Source of the DNA: Lachnospiraceae bacterium
Lineage (GTDB): Bacteria > Bacillota > Clostridia > Lachnospirales > Lachnospiraceae
DNA length: 9,901 nt
Assembly (NCBI GenBank): GCA_014804495.1
Contig: JAAUZS010000064.1
Location: 12,731 to 22,631, forward strand
Direction: 5' to 3'
The notes beneath the pieces are model-generated. The model was given only the letters and a program-made list of their open reading frames with translations. It ran no database searches and was not told the DNA's origin. How positions within the stretch are numbered: position 1 is the first letter of the stretch; every line of letters begins with the position of its first letter. The translations under genes and the position numbers were made by a program. This document shows positions 6,546 to 9,901 of the stretch, piece after piece.

Positions 6546-7692
6546 TTTTTTCTCCTTTATCTATGTAAAAACCATCACCACCCAATAACTGCTGAATATC
6601 ATATAACTTAAACGTTATCCAACCCTGCCAGACTTCGCCTTTCCCATTCTCCATCCAGCCGGGAGTTTCCGACTCATAATCATAATAAGCAAGCCGTATG
6701 TTCAAGTCTTCTCCCGCTATATAATATTCGGCCGGCTGAAAAAAATCCCAAATTCTCATTTCTGCATATTTCTCTATTATTTCCCGGGTTTTCTCTTCCC
6801 CTTCTTCTCTCGTATAAGATAACTTTGTCAAGTTTCCTTTCACTTTTCCTCTAGTCTTTAACCATTTAGAAAACTCGCTGGCATTACTTCCTCCAAAAAT
6901 TCTTGTTAATGGAATATATTCCTGCTCATCTACTTCCTTCCCATTCCACTTATCGTACCATACCACTATTATCTCCTCGCTCACCGTATTGAAACCGTTC
7001 ATATCCGCCTCTATCCGCTCCATGATATCACGGTAGCCATAATCCCGGCTTATCTGTGTCTGCCTGCACAAATAATTGCCTGCATCCCATTCGGTATATT
7101 TCACCTTCCCCCTAAATGCTTCCCCATATCCTTCTTCTACCGTCTCTGTTACCGTCATCCACTTACTGTTGTCACTGCCGCAGTATTCATAAGGCATCAG
7201 AAAATCAAGCACTTCCAATTCTCCTAATCGGTCTTTGGTATAACTGCTTTTGTGCTCTGCAAACCACGTCCCCAGTATATATTTACAGATAAAATCTTCC
7301 TTTCTGTCCTCTACTTCCTCCCAATTGATTCCATACTCCTTTAGACATTCTTCAAAATACTCCTGATAACTCATATCCTCTATCTCTTCCGGCATACAGG
7401 CATCACCGTAAATATACAGCTTCTTATATTCAGTGCTGTATACAATTCCTATCCTAAGCGGGGTTCCCTCTTTTACCTGCCATAACAGGCGGACTGCATC
7501 ATATCCTCCTGCCGTGACATGTTCCGCCTCTTCCATGACTATATATCTTTTTGCTATCATTTCATCAAAAACATTTCTGATATCTTTGTTGCTGCCTCTC
7601 TTATATACGAATATACCCATCCCCACTACCATAAATATTAATAACAAAGAAATGATACATACAGATATCCAAAAACTTTTCTTCTTTACCAT
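6529..7692 (-). CDS. Gene B2: membrane-anchored protein of unknown function, B type
   Basis: Product of 387 residues, unrecognised; paralogue of B1. Membrane segment at 7-30, then NVFDEMI (40-46), HVTAGG (58-63), KKLYIYGD (90-97), LGELEVLDFLMPYEYCG (156-172), RDIMERIEADMNGFNTVSEE (221-240), GNLTKLSYTREEGEEKTR (286-303), EYYIAGEDLNIRL (322-334) and WQGWIT (355-360). It ends at GFYIDKGEKNGIYR, where B1 instead continues into a linker and an extra domain. The start overlaps the A2 stop by 7 bases (ATGGTAA), with AAAGGTGG (7697-7704) inside the A2 coding end as ribosome binding site, so translation is coupled. The last 17 bases overlap the start of gene D. A long open frame on the opposite strand here reflects codon bias only. 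Confidence 0.83.
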   Translation of the reverse strand: MVKKKSFWISVCIISLLLIFMVVGMGIFVYKRGSNKDIRNVFDEMIAKRYIVMEEAEHVTAGGYDAVRLLWQVKEGTPLRIGIVYSTEYKKLYIYGDACMPEEIEDMSYQEYFEECLKEYGINWEEVEDRKEDFICKYILGTWFAEHKSSYTKDRLGELEVLDFLMPYEYCGSDNSKWMTVTETVEEGYGEAFRGKVKYTEWDAGNYLCRQTQISRDYGYRDIMERIEADMNGFNTVSEEIIVVWYDKWNGKEVDEQEYIPLTRIFGGSNASEFSKWLKTRGKVKGNLTKLSYTREEGEEKTREIIEKYAEMRIWDFFQPAEYYIAGEDLNIRLAYYDYESETPGWMENGKGEVWQGWITFKLYDIQQLLGGDGFYIDKGEKNGIYR

Positions 7693-8834
7693 TTTTCCAC
7701 CTTTAAGAACCTTTCTATATCATCTGTCTTCATCGTCAGCCAGCCTCTCCATAAGTCATTTCCGTTCATTACGAATCCGGGTTCTTTCCTTTCGTAATCC
7801 CAATAGGGGAAACGAACATGCAGGTATCCGGGCTCTATATAGAATTCGCAGTTCTCCAACACCGTCTGCATCTGTTCTTCCGGAAAGTACTGCAGCATCT
7901 GCTGTGTCTTTCTGCATCCTGTTTCTCTGTCCGGAGATATTCTCTGTAAGTTTCCTTCTGCCTGTCCACTGCTCTTTATCCATTCGATGAAACCATCATC
8001 TATCTCTATCAGGTCTGACAGTTCACAATCTTTTCCGTCTATCTGCACTGCAAAACGCGAAGCTCCGGTATCCCGCCCAAAAATTTCATCCGTGAGCATT
8101 ATCGGATGGTATAAAGCAAGTCCAGTTCCCCTTACTATTCTGTCATCATGCTGAATCGTCTGCTGTATGCAGGATATGCTGTCAGTTTCTAACCAAATAG
8201 TATAGCTTACACCCTGCGCATCAATTTCTGTCCTTTTCACTTCCCTGTCCGGCATACCGCAGTACTCATAGGGCATAAGGTAATCTATGACTTCAAATTC
8301 TCCCAGATTGTCCATGGAAAACCTGCTTTTACCATTATCCAGATAACTCCCTATTATTACGTCATATAGAAGATAGTCTTTATAGGCTTCCAGCTCTCCC
8401 AAGGGAAGCGGCGCTATTGTGTCTGCCGTATATCTATTATAGATATCAATATTATGGATATAGAGTTTATTAGTGCTTTTATAATAGGCAAAACTAATGA
8501 CTCCCAAAACATTTCCGGCTTCATCATGAGGTTCAAATGTAATATATAAAGGTTCATTTACATCCAATCCTATAGGAGTAGCAGAAAATAGAATATATAT
8601 TTCAGAAGAAATATTTCCATCAATATGCTTGTATTCCATAGTAAAGTAATCATAATAAGGTTTTGCACTGTGCACATTACAAATGTTCTCGGATTTCCTC
8701 AATAATCGAGCTTCATTTATTATCATTTCATCAAAAACATTTTGAACAGACTGTCTCTGTCCGATTAGGTATATAATCTTTATAAATAGCAGTATACCAA
8801 CTATAAAAAGTATGTATCGTTTCTTTTTGTACAT
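7686..8834 (-). CDS. Gene A2: membrane-anchored protein of unknown function, A type, first gene of the operon
   Basis: Product of 382 residues, unrecognised. MYKKKRYILF begins a single membrane segment (about 6-24); the remainder should be extracytoplasmic. It has the family motifs QNVFDEMI (31-38), NISSEIYILFS (74-84), YLLYDVIIG (154-162), NLGEFEVIDYLMPYEYCG (176-193), IDGKDCELSDLIEI (265-278), CEFYIEPGYLHVRFPYWDYE (329-348) and LWRGWLT (361-367). The start at 8834 is supported by AGAGG seven bases upstream in AGAGGTATTGAAATG and by the membrane segment. It is the promoter-proximal gene, about 64 nt downstream of the predicted transcription start. Four cysteines outside the anchor (51, 192, 222, 270) are shared with A1, and two more (307, 329) also match, so disulfides are possible. 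Confidence 0.83.
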   Translation of the reverse strand: MYKKKRYILFIVGILLFIKIIYLIGQRQSVQNVFDEMIINEARLLRKSENICNVHSAKPYYDYFTMEYKHIDGNISSEIYILFSATPIGLDVNEPLYITFEPHDEAGNVLGVISFAYYKSTNKLYIHNIDIYNRYTADTIAPLPLGELEAYKDYLLYDVIIGSYLDNGKSRFSMDNLGEFEVIDYLMPYEYCGMPDREVKRTEIDAQGVSYTIWLETDSISCIQQTIQHDDRIVRGTGLALYHPIMLTDEIFGRDTGASRFAVQIDGKDCELSDLIEIDDGFIEWIKSSGQAEGNLQRISPDRETGCRKTQQMLQYFPEEQMQTVLENCEFYIEPGYLHVRFPYWDYERKEPGFVMNGNDLWRGWLTMKTDDIERFLKVEKW

Positions 8835-8904
8835 TTCAATACCTCTGTTTACTTTATCGTATCAATATGTATTTCACTCTGCAATGCGCATTCCATTATT
8901 TAAC

Positions 8905-8910
8905 ATTATA
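8905..8910 (-). promoter_or_regulatory. -10 element of the A-B operon promoter
   Basis: A perfect TATAAT on the minus strand, with no good -35: GCAAAA at the 17-base position lies inside the repeat array. Predicted start near 8898. A 10-bp palindrome, AATGCGCATT (8883-8892), lies just after the start point and could be a further protein site, though it may be chance. Confidence 0.65.
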
Positions 8911-8918
8911 AGACAACC

Positions 8919-8959
8919 TTGCATCATTTTTGCATCATAACTGTTACATTTCCGTTACA
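8919..8959 (-). promoter_or_regulatory. 11-bp-phased direct-repeat operator upstream of the A-B operon
   Basis: Minus-strand elements begin at 8959, 8948, 8937 and 8926, each 11 bases apart: TGTAAC, TGTAAC, TGATGCAA, TGATGCAA. The first two form TGTAAC-GGAAA-TGTAAC, a perfect match to the published WalR/YycF consensus TGTWAH-N5-TGTWAH. The last two are a perfect 9-bp direct repeat, ATGATGCAA. The array ends 8 bases before the -10 hexamer and replaces the -35, as expected for activation by an OmpR-family response regulator. The same layout precedes E-F. Confidence 0.6.
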
Positions 8960-8999
8960 TTTTGAACTTTTCAGTACATCGACTTTATCCTCATAAGAC

Positions 9000-9024
9000 A
9001 AAAAGCAGACCATACGGCCTGCTT
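9000..9024 (-). terminator. Rho-independent terminator
   Basis: On the minus strand AAGCAGGCC-GTAT-GGTCTGCTT forms a 9-bp stem with one G-U pair and a four-base loop, followed by TTTTTG. The plus-strand version has a mismatch at the same place and no T run, so the signal points left. It ends the candidate small RNA and any read-through from the gene at 9215. Confidence 0.8.
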
Positions 9025-9027
9025 CTT

Positions 9028-9049
9028 CTTCGTTGGGAGTTTATACCCA
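9028..9049 (-). repeat. 22-bp direct repeat, copy nearer the terminator
   Basis: Core on the minus strand is GGGTATAAACTCCCAACGAAG. It matches 9086-9107 with three transitions in 22 positions, at an offset of 58 bases. In one frame it reads GYKLPTK. Confidence 0.75.
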
Positions 9050-9085
9050 AATAAATCATTTTGCGGAGCAACTAACTCCATTCAT

Positions 9086-9107
9086 CTTTGTCGGGAGTCT
9101 ATACCCA
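9086..9107 (-). repeat. 22-bp direct repeat, copy nearer the promoter
   Basis: Core on the minus strand is GGGTATAGACTCCCGACAAAG. It reads GYRLPTK in one frame. The 58-base offset to the other copy is not a multiple of three, so the two copies are not in one reading frame. Confidence 0.75.
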
Positions 9108-9146
9108 TAATTCTTAAGCAGAGCATCTCGCTCTTTTCTTGGCATG

Positions 9147-9175
9147 ATTATAGCATACTTTATCCGAAGATACAA
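9147..9175 (-). promoter_or_regulatory. Extended -10 promoter of the candidate small RNA
   Basis: Minus strand TTGTAT (9170-9175), 17-base spacer, TATAAT (9147-9152) preceded by TGC, making an extended -10. It lies about 40 bases beyond the stop codon of the upstream gene, with no terminator between, so it defines a separate unit inside the gap. Confidence 0.6.
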
Positions 9176-9214
9176 TTATTTTTCAGAGTTTGTTTGCTCC
9201 AGTTTTTTGCTTCC

Positions 9215-9901
9215 TTAGTCATACCAAGGATCCACTTTTAAATATTCATAAATTTTCGGCAAAGGTATTTCGTTAACAAATAATGCATCCATAAGTACCA
9301 ATTCGCCACGATATAAATAAAACTTCAATGCCGTGTTGTAATATAATAATGCACGCTGTCCTTTGACATCCAGTTGGCTTATTATTTCTTTTTCTGTCAA
9401 AACAGTTCCATGAATATTATTATCATATAAATAAACCTCATTAAATCCATGTCCTACAAGCCATCCTTCCAAATCCTGTAATGAAAACAAATCGTCCAGC
9501 ATAACCCGCTCACCGGTCTGCTTATTTATAGTGATACCGATTTCCGCCAAACCTTTCCCGGTTTTTATAGATGGTTCATCCGCTTTAATGGAATACACTA
9601 CCGATAACCATTTCTCCGTTTTATATGCAAGAAATATTTTTATATCTTCAAACACTCCAATCCCAAAATCTTTGAAGTTCTCTGCCTCCCCACTTTGAAT
9701 TAACGTAATAAGTGGTTCCTGCAAAAGCTGATTAATTTGTTTCTCCTTATCGGAATCCTCAAGTCCTCTTACTTGTACGCATGATGTGCTTATACCTTCG
9801 CAGGTTATTGTCTGTTCATAAACATCATAACCTGCATCCCCTCTCAAACTATTTTGTTCTTCTACCGTTTTTCCATTAAATTCCTTCTGTTCCTCCTCCA
9901 T
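9215..9901 (-). CDS. Probable RsiV/DUF3298-like extracytoplasmic protein, C-terminal part (runs off the right edge)
   Basis: At least 229 codons, cut by the right edge. The ATG at 9899-9901 is the last codon of the window and cannot be accepted as the start. The visible part lacks a membrane segment, which probably lies upstream. Residues about 27-52 (VYEQTITCEGISTSCVQVRG, then LEDSDKEKQINQLL) and the later INKQTGERVMLDDLF block follow the pattern of RsiV/DUF3298-type proteins: a Y/V-rich strand, a 'GL.D...Q..IN..L' helix, and a 'TG..L.DLF' motif. In RsiV such domains sense lysozyme or the wall and control a sigma factor. Here only the fold is suggested, and no GGAHG-type motif is seen. The protein ends EYLKVDPWYD. 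No terminator follows directly; the next one is at 9000. Confidence 0.55.
   Translation of the reverse strand: MEEEQKEFNGKTVEEQNSLRGDAGYDVYEQTITCEGISTSCVQVRGLEDSDKEKQINQLLQEPLITLIQSGEAENFKDFGIGVFEDIKIFLAYKTEKWLSVVYSIKADEPSIKTGKGLAEIGITINKQTGERVMLDDLFSLQDLEGWLVGHGFNEVYLYDNNIHGTVLTEKEIISQLDVKGQRALLYYNTALKFYLYRGELVLMDALFVNEIPLPKIYEYLKVDPWYD

Larger units (their letters stand above)
6529..8834 (-). repeat. A-B gene pair, copy 2 (A2-B2, promoter-proximal)
   Basis: First-transcribed copy of the tandemly duplicated A-B pair, with the same order, overlap and A-start leader as 3780-6262. Protein similarity is strongest in the C-terminal third of A and the N-terminal 240 residues of B, that is, on both sides of the A-B junction. 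Confidence 0.75.
9000..9141 (-). ncRNA. Candidate structured small RNA of about 140 nt
   Basis: A self-contained unit: extended -10 promoter (9147-9175), predicted start near 9140, terminator at 9000-9024. The transcript would begin with an AGAGC-GAGAT-GCTCT hairpin (9120-9134). It then carries a repeat, GGGTATAGACTCCC, a central hairpin GGAG-N7-CTCC (9065-9079), a second repeat copy GGGTATAAACTCCC, and the terminator stem. The central GGAGTT could instead pair with the ACTCC of either repeat, suggesting alternative folds. No known RNA family is recognised. A 29-codon ATG frame (MPRKERDALLKNYGYRLPTK...) starts at 9145, upstream of the predicted RNA start and without a ribosome binding site, which favours RNA over protein. 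This fills most of the 380-bp gap between the flanking genes. Confidence 0.45.

Noticed and set aside
7433..7990. Long plus-strand open frame of 185 codons, and similar plus-strand frames (for example 4422-4736, 6227-6568, 2133-2441)
   Set aside because: They lie antisense to well-supported minus-strand genes, lack ribosome binding sites, have implausible composition, and recur at the same place in the duplicated genes, as expected of codon-bias shadows.
9028..9107. The two 22-bp repeats as a CRISPR remnant
   Set aside because: Only two imperfect copies, no cas genes, and a spacer that itself forms a hairpin; the unit has its own promoter and terminator.

Overview
The window looks like chromosome of a low-GC Gram-positive bacterium, most likely a Clostridia/Lachnospiraceae member. 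This is inferred from AT-rich spacers, strong AGGAGG-type ribosome binding sites, sigma-A promoters, and the kinds of protein seen: a partial Rpn/PD-(D/E)XK protein, a solo BrnA-type antitoxin, and many membrane-anchored proteins of unknown function. No species can be named. Every supported gene lies on the minus strand, so transcription runs from high to low coordinates.

Right edge (about 9901 to 9000): the C-terminal part of a probably extracytoplasmic protein resembling the RsiV/DUF3298 type. It is followed by a compact transcription unit (extended -10 promoter, about 140 nt, Rho-independent terminator) that carries two near-identical 22-bp repeats. This is a candidate structured small RNA.

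Centre (8960 to 3366): a promoter with four TG-starting elements at exact 11-bp spacing drives a probable operon A2-B2-D-A1-B1-C. A and B are diverged paralogues: each has an N-terminal membrane anchor, a juxtamembrane NVFDEMI motif and a PYEYCG motif. The A-B pair, including its 7-bp ATGGTAA overlap, has been duplicated in tandem. Two places look damaged. A small gene (D) after B2 appears to have lost one G. The C-terminal part of B1 appears to be split by an in-frame TGA, leaving ORF C.

Between the operons (3355 to 2953): a monocistronic BrnA-like ribbon-helix-helix antitoxin with its own promoter and terminator. No BrnT toxin is visible.

Left part (2900 to 541): a second two-gene operon, E-F, encoding membrane-anchored or secreted proteins that each consist of two internal repeats. 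Its promoter carries the same 11-bp-phased array with the -10 hexamer at the same distance, so the A-B operon and E-F are probably co-regulated, plausibly by an OmpR-family regulator. The array contains a perfect match to the published WalR/YycF box. The left edge holds the start of an Rpn-like gene behind a strong promoter.

Taken together, the most interesting content is a set of duplicated cell-envelope proteins of unknown function under one shared direct-repeat control element.
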